From Caprella mutica (taxonomy: Eukaryota; Arthropoda; Malacostraca; Amphipoda; Caprellidae): 64,000 nt of DNA. The stretch is taken from assembly GCA_947561585.1 (NCBI GenBank), contig CANNZV010001839.1, positions 62,001-126,000 of the forward strand, given 5' to 3'. The notes beneath the pieces were generated by a model. The model was given only the letters and a program-made list of their open reading frames with translations. It was not told where the DNA came from and searched no databases. The first letter of the stretch is position 1, and every line of letters begins with the position of its first letter. Both the position numbers and the translations under genes were made by a program. Below, one piece after another: positions 45,419-58,036 of this stretch.

Positions 45419-48339
45419 GTTGAATTGTAGAGAGGATTACAACCGGTATTTATGACTGTTTCCTGCATTTTATGAATACTATAATTATTTTCAAAATGAA
45501 ATGATTCGAGATCGTTTTGCACTAATTAATAACAAAATAAGAGAAATGAAGTGTACACTGTACAATACTATTAAGGGAAGGGGATGATGGGAAGGTAGCT
45601 GCCAACTCCTATGTACATATATAACTTTTTCAAGACTGTTCGATTTAATTTTTATTTCTATAACTTTTGACCTGAAAGTCTCTTCTCTCTAATAGATATA
45701 GAATCCTCTCTCTGTGAAATTCCAATCGTGAATAATAACACAAAATGTAAATTGCAATTACAAATTTGCATCATTTTTCTGGCGTTTTAGCCCACTGTGT
45801 GCGGTTTACATCGAGGCACTCTGCAGTGGCGACGATTCTATGTGGCGTGTAGTTGTGCATTATGTCTCGGCCACGCAGGTTTACAGAGTCTCAAATAAGA
45901 CTCTGAGACTGAGACTCAAATGAGACTGTTAGGCAACTAATCTAATTCAAATTATACATAAATAGAACAATCACTGATAATATGTGCGATGAATAATAAC
46001 TATTTCATCACATCGTGCCCAGACCTTATATGAGTACACTGTGACTATACTATACAACGCATGCATGCCTTGAATACCTAAAGTTGTTAAGTTCACGATA
46101 TTACTACGGCAGCTACGTTCACGATAGTACATCTGCCTGCGTATGTTTCTTAGCTCGCTTTTTGTGGGAGGGAGGAGGTGCGGTCAGCCAAATGGCTGAG
46201 TGTACGTGAATGGCTTATTTGAATGTAATAGCGAAACTCTACACATAATCATCTAATATCAAAAATTGACTTAATGTAACTACTAGAGTTTTCTTACACA
46301 TTGTCTTAATGTATTAGGCTATGCCTCTAGCATTTTTTTAAACAAATTTATTGAATATTTTTCAAAATATAATACTAGAATCAATGAAAGTGGGCACCTA
46401 CCAGCTCAATCGTGAATCTGCCGTACCTGAAAGTAGCGTAAAGGATAGGGTTGAATAGAAATAAAAAAATATAATGTCTAAATAAGATTCACTACTGTAT
46501 GATCTATTTACGTTAACGTTCAAATTGGCTTAATAGAACGATATAAAATTAATATTTTTCAAACTTAAGATTGCTGTACATTGTCAAAATTTGTTTATCT
46601 TAATTTTTCTCTGAACTTTTAGTGTTGGTACACGGGATTTAATAACTAGTTACTGTTGATTCCAGTCTGCCTTAGAAAATACTTGACAATTTAATAAATA
46701 TTTAACAGTGATGTTTTCGTTGAAAAGACCCGGAACCATAATGGCGACCGTTTTTTTTTTTCACCCGTCGACCGATCATTTCGACGAAAATTTAACGAAC
46801 ACTATGCGTTATAAATGTAAATTGATATTGACCACCTAAGGTTATGTTAGCGGTTCGGCAGGGAGTTTGTCTCCGCCGTCCATTTTTTAGAGTAACAAAA
46901 TGTAAACTTTGTTATTCCTAGTGTAAAACGAGTAAACTTTATTTAGGTAAATAATTGTCATAATTTTGATGAAAATGTATTTCGGTAAATATGTGACCAA
47001 GAACCTGTATAATTATTATAAGAACATTTAAATAATATCTTTCGCAATCATAATTATATCAAATTGAAAAATAACTCATTATGTCATGTTTGTCATTGTA
47101 TAAACACTCCACATATCTAACACAATCCCCAATATATGCATGTAATTTAACTCTTATTTTTCCTTGTTTCATATCAGGTGAATATTCTTCAGAGCCTCAG
47201 ACTAGTAAATTGATGTTCAATATCCTGTTTGTAGTGTTAATTTCCGACCGATAAAATTTATATAATCTGGAGAAGAAGAATTCAGTGTTTGGTTACTTTT
47301 TTTTCTTTTTGTTCCTTTTATTCCACTACAGACATATGAAATGTATTTGTGTTCTCCATTTTAATGTTTTTCTTATCTTTTACATTTCAGTTTGAGATTC
47401 TGAATTTCTGGGAATTAAAAAGAAAAGAAATTTTGAACATCTAAGAAATGTTGTGAGAATTTTTGTTACTGATTTTGAGTAATTGTCAGTAAATATGTTG
47501 TTTATCTAACTTTACTGAGTCACTAAAGATTTTTCATCTTTTATCTTCGTTATTTAAATATTCAAAATAATTTACACAAAGAATAACTGGAATCCAAACC
47601 CACTAACAACAAAATTCATCTTTGCAGAGACTGACAATGAGGACTGTTTGTCTACCACTCTGCCTCCCTTAATATGCTGAGAAGATTACAAAGAAAAGAA
47701 ACACAGATACATTGTCAGGGGAATTACATGTGACTTGCGATGATGTGAAAAAGAGTGAAAATAGTAGCGAAAAACTGATATTTGCACATTGAAATGTTAA
47801 GTGAAAACTATTATTATGGTGTGTTGTTAGTTATTATTCAAGGAGATTATTTGAAAATTAAGTTTATTATTATCAGTACAAAACTGAAGTGAATTGATTA
47901 ATGATTATTTGTTCGACGTTAAATATTGAATCATTAAAATTGAATGAATTAATAATGAAGTGTTGCAATTAACGAAATAAACGATTGACAATTTCATATT
48001 TGAGAATAATTATAGAAAGAAAAGGAATACTTCAAATGATCAGTAATTTAATTGATAGGAAGTCACCATCTACAATAAAATAAATTAAACATAATGGAGT
48101 TACTATAGAAAATTGCATGATTCTAATATAATCGAAATTATTAAACAAAGAATGTATTACTAATACAAATATTGAATATAATTCCAATCAGTTTGTTTGT
48201 AAATTGAATTACATTAAAAAGTGAGACGAATAGTCATAACTACCAATGTTTGACTAGAATTATTTCTTATATTCTCATTATTTTTCATATTTATGTTAAT
48301 CACATACATGTTTTACTTTCATTCCTCATCCCATTTACA

Positions 48340-48430
48340 CATCCCTATTATTGGCTCTTCCTCTATCTCCCCCTATTATTTTCCTTCCTCCTCCATTCTC
48401 CCTCTTCTGCCCCCCCCCCCCAATCTCTTC
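48340..48430. repeat. Pyrimidine-rich tract ending in a C run
   Basis: A plus-strand run of almost only C and T, ending in 12 consecutive C (48410-48421). Such tracts can form triplex or i-motif structures and often cause assembly errors. No 3' splice site or exon follows. Confidence 0.6.
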
Positions 48431-51400
48431 TAATCTTAGAATGTTTTCATCATTCAGAAGACATTTGATACACTGTCCAACTCTTAGGATAGATTAACGA
48501 TAATCAAATCAGGACTAAAAGCCACTGGGAATGTCCTTATTGGGAATTAATTGCCGCCACTGCAAACTCTCTGGGCTCATAACTCGATTGTATTCCAGTT
48601 AAAACATTCATCTGGAACGCTGGTGTGTGGATATTACCTGAATTGTTGGTTTGTAGAGGAACTGTATTTAAGTTAATGAAGATGTACAGTTCTAGTAAAT
48701 GTATATTATACGTAGTTTTGAATAGTGAGTTTTATATAATATTATTTTACTTAAAGGGTTAGCCAAAAATGTTGTCTCACGAAATTTGGAATAGACTTTT
48801 GTATAAGTTTAAGAGGAAGTTTTTAGTGATATGAAATACAAGAAGGGAACCAATTAGATTATAACACTCAATTTTCATTAATATATTGTCTTATTACATA
48901 TAGTGACCTATACAATAAAAACGCACTTTGTAATAAAAGTATCTTACTAAAATTATTCTCGCACATCAACTTTCAAATTATTCACTCAATTCACTCTCCT
49001 TTGAGACAGCAATGAACTCACTCAAAGTTCTCAGAAGTCTCCAGTCTACCACTTTTCTCAGCAGCGATAATTTTGAGTTAGGAAGTTACCCGCAAAGCGC
49101 AATGCAACACGAGATCCTAAATCACCGTTTATAGGCACATGCCAATCTTCAAACTTTTCCCAAACTTGAGACGAATGGTTCGCAGAACCCTATTATGATT
49201 TACAGAGTTTTGATCTTCTGGATTGCAGTGAGAGAAAATTTATTTTTGAAATGGAATGGGAAAATGCTGTATTCGGACACTCAAAAACTTTATGCACTGA
49301 TGGGAACATCAACATTTTTTTATTTGATGATTACTGTAACTCCAATTTGCCAATACTGCGACATTTTAGAAGCAAAAATATAATGAAAATAATTTTAATA
49401 ATTTAATTTTAAGATTTAAATTGTTTTTTACCTTCTTCATATACTAATATTGAGGTACTGTAGAGTAATTTCATTATAACGTTATTCATCGTATGCATAA
49501 TTTATAAACTGAAGGCAGTATGTTGGTAGTGACAATTGGATTTTATTCTTTTTTTTTAATAATCCTCTTACTGTACTCGTTCGTAAAATACTAAATAATG
49601 TGATTATTATATTCCGAATATTACATACCATTTACAACATATCAACTTGTTTGTTCACGAATCATTGGATTAGAAATATTATCTTAGCGGACAGGAGTTC
49701 CAATTAACTTTGGCTTCAATCCAAAAGATTTTAATCTACTAAAATTTACCAATTGCAGGGAAGAAAATCTCCTCCGATTTCATAATATTGAACTTTGGGA
49801 TCAGGGAAGAGATGACATCTTTGATTTGAGTAAAAGGAACTTAATTTGAGTGATGAATTTATATGTAACTTTGCCACTGAATAAGTAATAATGTGGTTAA
49901 AATTGAGTCAAAATATTCTACACAAATAAATTACTATTTACTTGAATTCAAATTGTTATTGTGGTGTTGAATTTATTATATAAATAATATACGTACACTG
50001 TTTTTTCAAATATTTCAATTTGATCATGTTGAAAGACAATCAAAGAATAAACTTATTTGAAAATTGAAGAAATGCAATTGAAGCTATAAAAGTTTTAATG
50101 TTTATTCTTCCACAGAGTTTATATGGTAAGCTACAAATTATCGGACTGTTTCTAAACTGGTAAATACTTTTCTCAAATGGATAAGGAAATAAAGATTATT
50201 TTAAATTATAATTCAGATTGAAACATGTTTAACATATTCAAATTGTTTAGAATAATTGGGTGTCTATCTATTTACTAAGTCAATATTGAGGGACTTTTTG
50301 GATGGTTTCGATTTGACTCGCAAATTCTCGATTGAAGTTAAAATCGAATTCCTTTGACTGGTTCGACAACTTTCTGAATAAAATAACGAGTGCAAAGGAA
50401 GTTTTTGAAATGCAAATACAAAAATTATTGAACCATTGGCATTACAATGTGCTTTCATTTCTATTTTATTAATCAATAATTTGTTATTTATTATAATTTA
50501 GAATAGCTGGATTTCAAGTAAGTTATAGTTTAGGTATTGAAACAAAAGCTCAGGATTCGATTTCATACAAAAGGTTTAAATTCTAAAGAAGTTTACGATA
50601 TTAAATTCAGAAGCTTACGATATTTGATTTATTGAATACTATATAATCAATTAATGAAAAGACTGAATTATGTATGTATAATGCTTAAGTTTTAATATGT
50701 TTAATAATTACTTTAATATCTAATTCACCATACGGATAACGTAGATATTAATCCAGAATGGACTAAATATCGAATTGTGGTTACTACCAATCCTTTTCGA
50801 GTCAGAAGCAATCAACAGAGTGAAGTTATTTAGATCGACTATCTGACAATAAAATATTAATGTAAAGTACTAGTCTATTTCTGATCTTACGAACTGAACT
50901 CATATATATGGTCTGAATATATATAAAAAAATATTATGAGAGATGGTCATAAATGTAAAATAAAATAGTTTTAATATTCTAATAATCCATCACCATTTCT
51001 TTTATTATTTATATAAATAATTTGTATTAATCGAAATTATTTTTACTTACATAGTGGCTTATTATTTGTTTCTTCTTGAAGCGGCAATTTGTTTCGGTAA
51101 TCATGAAGTTTACTTCTAAAAATTATGAAACATTCTGTACTATAACACCATTTCTAATATATTCGACTTTAAATATTTATATCTCCATCAAAAATCCAAC
51201 CCTGCCACAAACTGCTCCATCTTATATGATTTCAATAATTACAGGATCGTCGATCAGGGTATCACAATTTGTAAACGGGACGAACCAGTCTACATGACAG
51301 CCAAAGATCCGTTATCTCAGCTACGGATTTCAATTTAGGTACAACATAAATTTTCAGTTTCTTCACGACGTTCAATAACTCACAGAATGAGTTGAAAATG

Positions 51401-51874
51401 CAAGGAATATCTCCTTTGATAGGAACTTAGTTCATGAACAAAGCAAATCAGAATTTAACAAGAAAATGGTCCTGGATAAGCTAAATTCTCCTGTCTTCAT
51501 CTTATCAGGTTTGCTGCAGATTGGTTCATTTCGTCGAAGAGGCAAGTCTGAAACTCATTGGTGTATTTCCGAAAAAGGAATATTAATTCGATTCATGTAC
51601 CTCTGTTCTTTGAATACTGAACTGACTTCATCATCAGAATGTGACTATTATTTACAGTTATTGATGAATGGATTTTGTCAGAAGGCATAACAGGTTATTG
51701 AGATCTGTTGTATTTTTGACAGAAGTCAAAATATGGTAATACAGTAACTTATATATAACTGAAATAAAAGGTATTGGATGAATTTTGGTTTGGTTTCCAT
51801 TTTGAAAATAATTTTTAAATTAACTCTGGAAAAGTTCGAAGCTCAGCTACAGGTACGTATTACTTGCTCTACAG

Positions 51875-52193
51875 CAGTGGTTCTTAACTTGTGTTCGATC
51901 GAACCCCAGGGGTTCGATGAGTCAGTTTCAAGGGTTCGGCAGTTTGGTTCATTATGTTTTTTATTCATATGCGAAATTCATGTTTAGCTCGTTATGATCA
52001 TTGAGCATAGTGATTTAGTGTAAAAATGATGCATTGCACACTTGTTTACTAATACAGTATATGCAATAATTAAGTACTTATGTTTTTATTTGGATGAAAA
52101 AAAAACATATTATTTTTACAACAACAAGGGTTCGGTAAATGCATATATGGAGCTTGTGGGGTTCGGTACCTAAAAAAAGGTTAAGAACCACTG
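51875..52193. mobile_element. hAT-type MITE (319 bp)
   Basis: The TIRs are CAGTGGTTCTTAAC(T/C)T at both ends (51875-51890 and the reverse complement ending at 52193), a typical hAT terminus. The flanking 8-mers CTCTACAG (51867-51874) and CTCTATAG (52194-52201) agree at 7 of 8 bases, matching the 8-bp duplication of hAT elements. Inside, GGGTTCG motifs recur near both ends. There is no transposase. The right-hand duplication overlaps the left terminus of the mariner element, showing that the MITE landed on its edge. Confidence 0.8.
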
Positions 52194-52198
52194 CTCTA

Positions 52199-53495
52199 TA
52201 GGGTGCGGAGAAAGTCCCCGATCAAATTTTATTTTTTAAATTGAAGATGTTATTTATTTACTAAATTTATCCATTTATATCTCATTTTCTTCCTATAATC
52301 ATATACTTTAATGTTCCAGGTCCAAATTTTGATAAATTTACATTGTCTTTTGTAAAAATGAGTCAACGTGAGGCTATTATTCAACTACACTGCGCGGGGA
52401 AGACAAACCCAGAGATTGTTAAGCTGTTAAAAGCACCGAAATCGACTGTTAGGGATGCTGTTAAACGCTACCAAGAACTGGAGACAACAAGTGATCGACC
52501 CAGGTGTTTACGACCTCGCATTGCACGCACTCCAACCAAAATCAAAGCCATCCAGGAGCGGATAAAGAGGAACCACAATTGAAACATGCGAAAGATGGCT
52601 AAGAGTATAGATAGCGAACAAAAAAGTGTTAGAACCATCGTCAAAGAAGACCTCAAGTTATCCCCCTTCAAAATGAACAACATGCAACAGCTCATGGACT
52701 TGCAAAAAAAGGAGAGGCTGCAAAGATCAAAGATCCTTTTGAATGCAATGAAAGATAGCACGCAGGCTGATGAGATCGTCTTTTCGGAGGAGAAAATGTT
52801 CACTGTGGAGGCCAAATTTAATTCCCAGAACGACAAATTTTGGCCAAAAGTGCTGCCCGTATTCCTCCATCCGTAAAGACTGTTTTCCGTCGCCAAAAGC
52901 CTGCCTCTGTGATGGTTTGGGCTGCTATCTCTGAGAGTTGGAGATCTCATCTCATTTTCGTCAAAGAAGGTGCTAAAGTTAACGCAAAATCGTATATCGA
53001 GGATACTTTGACTCCAGGACAAGTTTAGACAAAGATGCACTTCAAGTTCAGGCCTTTTACCTTTCAACAGGACGGTGCGCCCTCGCACGCAGCGAAAAGA
53101 TCTCAGGATTGGTGTGACCGTCACTTTCCTGCGTTTAGGAGGAAGGAATTGTGGCCTACTTCATCGCCGGACCTGAACCCTCTGGACTTTTGTGTGTGGT
53201 CTTTCTTGGAGAAGGAAACGTGCGCTACAGCACATAGTAGTACGGAAACTGTGAATAAGTCCCTCGAGTGACAATGGGCCAAAATTCCCCAAGAAACGTT
53301 CCGTGCCGCAGTGAAGAGCTTCAAAGGTTGACTCGAGAGAGTAATTGCCGCCAATGGTGGTCATATTGAAAAATAATTATTGGAACTGTTAAATGGGTTT
53401 ATTGAGATATTGTTTGATAAGTTTTGTTTTATTTCATCCATCACAACTAATTAAATTAATATTTTTATATGATCGGGGACTTTCTCCTCACCCTG
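52199..53495 (+). mobile_element. mariner-type transposon (1297 bp, DD37D)
   Basis: 26-bp terminal inverted repeats at 52199-52224 and 53470-53495 share GGAGAAAGTCCCCGATCA on the left, its reverse complement on the right, and an outer CAGGGTG (first base T at the left end). TA duplications flank the element (52197-52198 and 53496-53497). The total length of about 1.3 kb and one transposase ORF are typical of complete mariner-family elements. The ORF is dead. Confidence 0.9.
52358..53376 (+). pseudogene. mariner DD37D transposase, inactivated
   Basis: The relic runs from MSQREAIIQLH to a natural stop at 53374-53376. It has an N-terminal HTH (KTNPEIVKLLKAPKSTVRDA), the region IVFSEEKMF in which the first catalytic D (FSDEK in relatives) is E, then QQDGAPSHAAK with the second D, and SPDLNPLDF with the third D; 37 residues separate the last two, the DD37D (maT-like) spacing. 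In-frame stops at 52580-52582, 53026-53028, 53269-53271 and 53329-53331 and a frameshift near 52845 disable it. The family enzyme cuts and pastes the element at TA sites. Confidence 0.85.
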
Positions 53496-53499
53496 TAAA

Positions 53500-56275
53500 T
53501 TATTTATTTATATACAATTTGATATATTTATTTAATCAAAGTGTATTTTTGTTTATCTTAGAAGTTCTTGTTAAACATTTGACACTTTTTTTTATATCAA
53601 AATACTAAATTAAATCAATATATATCATAAAAGGTAATTCAATTTAATATGTGAATTTAACATGCCTCAGATATTGCAATCATTTTCAAATAATTTCTTT
53701 CTTACTGAACAGCAAAATTTAATTTTTGAACTGAAATTGGAATTCAAAACATGATAATTCCAAATTATGTATATTGAAATAGTTTCACTTTTTTATTCAA
53801 ACTCCTTCAAAATATACCAATTCTTCTAAACAAATTGATATTTTTTGTTATTTCTTTCATTATACAGAAAAACTTCGATTTTTCATGTATTTTTCTTCTA
53901 AGATGATCTTGTTCCTATCGGGCACTAAAACTTTTTTTTTTTTTTATTCAAATAAGTTATGAATGTGATAGTATTATTTTTCTCTGATTTTGTTTCAATT
54001 ATACTGGAATATTGAATTACTCTTATTTATTCTTTCAGAAAATATTAATTTAAAAATGCTATATTTAATCATATTGTCATGTTTTATTTATCTAAAATCC
54101 CAAATTCCTCATAAAATCTCACTCTCTCCCAACAATTACAAATCATCCCGAATCCTGTGACACGGGAGAACTTTTCAACTGGAAATAATTTGATTGCAAC
54201 TCAATGAGCGATGATCAGACAGTGATGAGGTTAGAGGGAGATTATTGGAGAGAACTCAAGTGAATCGGTGGGAAAAGTTTACCGTAAGTAAAAGCACCAT
54301 TTTGCACGAGATGAGATGATCCTCCGTAGTTATCTTTGAACGATGGAAGAGTCAATCAACGCAGTTATCGTCATACGTGAGATGAAGTGCAATGTTGTAT
54401 TATAACGGTAAATACGTACACTGGTATAGTGTATCCATAATGACTTTTACACAGTTTACTAATTTCAATTTGAAAAGAAATATCCAATTGTTATGCTGGT
54501 AGGTATTTTAAAATTGGTCTTGGGAAACGTTGATATATATAAAAAGATTTTTATTATCTGCATTACGTTTCATACTCTTCATTATAAAGTTCATTAGATG
54601 ATTGTAATTGAGCAATAGCTATATGAGATTTTTCAACATGGTTCTTATAAGTTGGAACATTCTAATTTCTTAAAAGAAGATAATTTAAATTCTTTTCCAA
54701 ATAAAAAAAAATCATCAAAAATCATTTTCAAACGATGCGCCCCTTTGCAGTTACCGAACAATCGAACTTCAATCATTTCCTCTTTTAGTTCTTCTGCAAA
54801 CCAAAGCTATTGGCACGCGATGAACATTTAAAAGTTCTATCAGACAAAAGAGTGCTTTAGAGGGGAAGTGTTTCGGAACAGAGGAAAATACAAGAGCTGA
54901 ATTACCATTCTTTTGCATCAGATGTTTATAAATGTTGAATTTTCATGGTGAGAGAACAATAGGAAATGATGTTATACAGAATTAAAAGTTCTCTATTCAA
55001 CTGCTATTAACCAAATAAAGATAAAATTGTCCCACTTATTATTCTAGAGCATCACAATAATTTATTTATTGTTAATCAATTTCCTTCAAAACCGAACCAC
55101 TGTTTTCAGCACTCTGAATTGTTCTGCACTCTCTACTCTCCAATTTTGATCTCTGGAAGTCTTCAATTAAAACTGCACCACTCTCACGTACTTACAATGC
55201 AGAGACACCAAACAATACCTCAAAGGAACTCGATTAAACTTACTGACAGTTGTAGTCGTTCACCAAAATGGAATATGATACGTTTTTCAGCATGTGAAAC
55301 CTGAATGAAGTTTGATTATAACTACAGGCAAAATACTTCTATTCATTATTTAGAATAATTTCTCAAATACATTGTATTCTAATTTACCCATCTGCTGCTT
55401 ATTTTACGGCATCGTGTCTTGTTATTTCAAAAATCCAAAGTAAAGTTAATGAACAAAAAGGTTGTCAAGTTTATGGCAGCGAGTTTGTAGAGTTCATCGG
55501 TGTGCTTTATTTACAGCTACAAATTTAAAGTTTTAGAACAAAAAGCGAATGAGTAAACCACACGAATAATGACTCTAGCTGTCATTAGTTTGAAGAAACT
55601 AAGTATTCAGAATAATATTGCATTATCAAAAAGTATTGTGCAACATCGTTTGATGTAGTTATTTGATAACCCAAAGAAATTGACATATATTACTTTAAAT
55701 AAAATCTTTATTCGGCTCAATTTAATATTTACAAATGGTGAGATGATTATTATTAGATCTATTTGTCAGTTTGTCATCAATTATCCTTCCAACTTATTCT
55801 TTAAAGATGAGTACCTTATTCTTTATCTTGACATTCTCTTATTGATCTAACTTCAAACTTAGATAATAGTATTATCCTTTATTTATATTTAGCGTATACA
55901 ACCTTTGTGAATATGACTGGCGATTTATCTTGCCAAGCCTTATTTCCTCTAGTGCTCTTGATGTTGATTGACAATCGATTTCTTACACAGCTTCTAACGG
56001 AAAGCATTTGCTGGTAGATTCTGGTGTAATTGATCGCATGCTGTTGTTCTGTGTAGTATGGAAAAACTTCGTTTGAAGCAATGTTATGCTTCATTACACC
56101 TGTGTCCATACATTGCGACGATAATTGCTGTATCAATTTCAATTACTATTCTTACTTCAAAGATGGCGGAGAGACAAAACAAATCCAACTTCTTCTTCTT
56201 CACACCAAAAAATAAAACACCACCAAATTTATCTCTGGCGGTATCGAAATAACTCAATTATATAGAATATAAAAC
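53500..56275. other. Non-coding AT-rich stretch
   Basis: No supportable gene. A T run at 53932-53945 and short open frames (55119-55304, 55879-56142) have no recognisable content. Confidence 0.5.
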
Positions 56276-57209
56276 TTAAAATTAGATATATTCATCGGGA
56301 ATGACACAGTTATCGGGAATGACACAGGAGAATAATAAAATGTTTGAAAGTGTGTGTGTGAAAATGCATTTTCAAATTTTTATATTCTCATTCCATTAAA
56401 TTGGTATGATCCTTACGAAATCAATTTTAAAATAATGAGAAATTTAGCTACTTCTAATAAGTTTATAGATTAGTTTGACGCGTTAGTTGTTTGTTGGTAT
56501 ATAACTATTACATAAAATTTGATTTATTGTGAACAATAAATCCATTCTATTCAATATAATCAAATACTCTCAAAATATTTATAATACTCACAATATTGAA
56601 AAAAAAATGGACTTTGCAATGTTGCATCAAATTAGGATATGCAAAAGATATTAGTTGGAAGGCATACCGACGATCTTCTTACCGGTGGTAAAATGAGGGA
56701 CACGGAACTTATGGATAATAAACTGTTTCAATAATCTTTAATTCACACTTAACAGCTCTCTCCCCAGTTTGGTAAACAGGGATAGTAATTATTTTATCTA
56801 ATAGTACCCGACAAACATTTAGAATCCAACCATGTTCCAATATTTCAATTGGAATTATTTTAGGCTACTTGTTCTATAATAAGAACACATTTAATAATAT
56901 TCGTAGTTACGATCTATATTCCATTAAGTTTTCAATACTCTCTTGAGATATCATTTCTCATCCATGAAGTTGAACTTGATATCTGAAGGCTAACTGCGCC
57001 AGATTGAGGTAATACAAAAATACAGCTGACTTCAAAGATTCATACGTTAGCGATAGTAAACGCTAATTAAAATGAGCTTATTGTATGAGCGTTTTGAACT
57101 GAACTGATAATGAGAATGATTATATGAGATAATTGAACAGCTCATGAAAATGTCTAAATTGACCTATTAATATGAGTGTGTCCAGTAGAACTGTCATTTA
57201 TTTTTTTAA

Positions 57210-58036
57210 GGGGGGCGTTTCACTGAAAAACGGTAAAATTTTCAAATTTCGTTTTTTGCATTTTTTAATTCTTCAATAGTTTATGTGTAACCCTGTAAAA
57301 ACAGAACAACGAAATTCGTACTAGAAATGGTACAAACGTACCAACGCGATCAGCTGTGCAGGACTGCAGCGGGCCACCCAAGGTCAGTCTGTCTGTAGCC
57401 ATTGAGCGAGGTGGAGTGTTGTGTGCTTTATTCCCCCTCAAAAAAGCTCAAAAATCCCAATGAAATCAACAATGAAGCTATATAACCTACGATGCCACAG
57501 TGGGGATGCCGGAATTGGAAAATTTGAAGTCGTTTTTCTTCACTTTCATGTTTTTCTCAGGCAAATCCCTACTCCTCCGTCAGTTTTCAACCGATTTTTC
57601 TGATTCAACGTTTTATATGAAGGTAAGACTTCAGGCTACAAATCACCCGTTGTAAAAGTGAAAAAAAATTTTCAGAAAAAAAAATAAATCAATTTTTTCG
57701 GTTATTTTGATAAAAAATATGATTTTTCAAAATTTTGTCTATTTTTGAAAACTGGTTTTGATTTTTGAATATTTGCAACGGGTGTTTTGTTACCACATGA
57801 TTTGGCTATGTCATGAAGCAAAAAAAATGAAAATTGGTCACAAATTGTAAGAGGAGTAGGACTTTGAAAAATTGCTCAAAAACTCGAAAATGTGGCAATA
57901 ACTCAAAAACTATAAAAAAAATTGAAAAAATGTCATCACCAAAAACGTCTTAGAATTTGATTTTACACCTGCCTACTAAGTTTCAGAAAAATCGTACGAT
58001 AAATAAAGAAGCTCACCCGAAAATGAAACGCCCCCC
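57210..58036. mobile_element. 827-bp non-autonomous element with 13-bp TIRs at TTAA
   Basis: The left end GGGGGGCGTTTCA (57210-57222) and right end TGAAACGCCCCCC (58024-58036) are exact inverses, each abutted by TTAA (57206-57209 and 58037-58040). A TTAA target duplication is characteristic of piggyBac-type transposition, though the six-G terminus is not a classical piggyBac end. The interior is rich in A and T runs with a GC-richer patch at 57340-57440, and has no transposase; the 60-codon frame at 57421-57603 is not recognisable. The matching site in copy A, between about 1740 and 1790, lacks the element, confirming insertion. Confidence 0.75.

Larger units (their letters stand above)
42700..51860. 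other. Long non-coding AT-rich stretch
   Basis: About 9.2 kb with no supportable gene. It holds a small TGATTGGGT/ACCCAATCA hairpin near 44134-44157, a 21-bp array at 45336-45418, GC-richer patches at 45780-45900 and 46060-46200 (including GAGTCTCAAATAAGACTC), a 46730-46880 patch with many CG dinucleotides, and a pyrimidine tract at 48340-48430. Open frames of 60-103 codons have no recognisable content. Confidence 0.5.

Noticed and set aside
42700..51860. Host exons in GC-richer patches (45.78-45.9, 46.06-46.2, 46.73-46.88 kb)
   Set aside because: I found no open frame with splice signals or recognisable protein in them; they may be decayed repeats.
52468..53364. Long minus-strand frame (218 codons) and two shorter ones opposite the mariner
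   Set aside because: They are antisense shadows of the transposase relic, which has clear DDD-type motifs on the plus strand.
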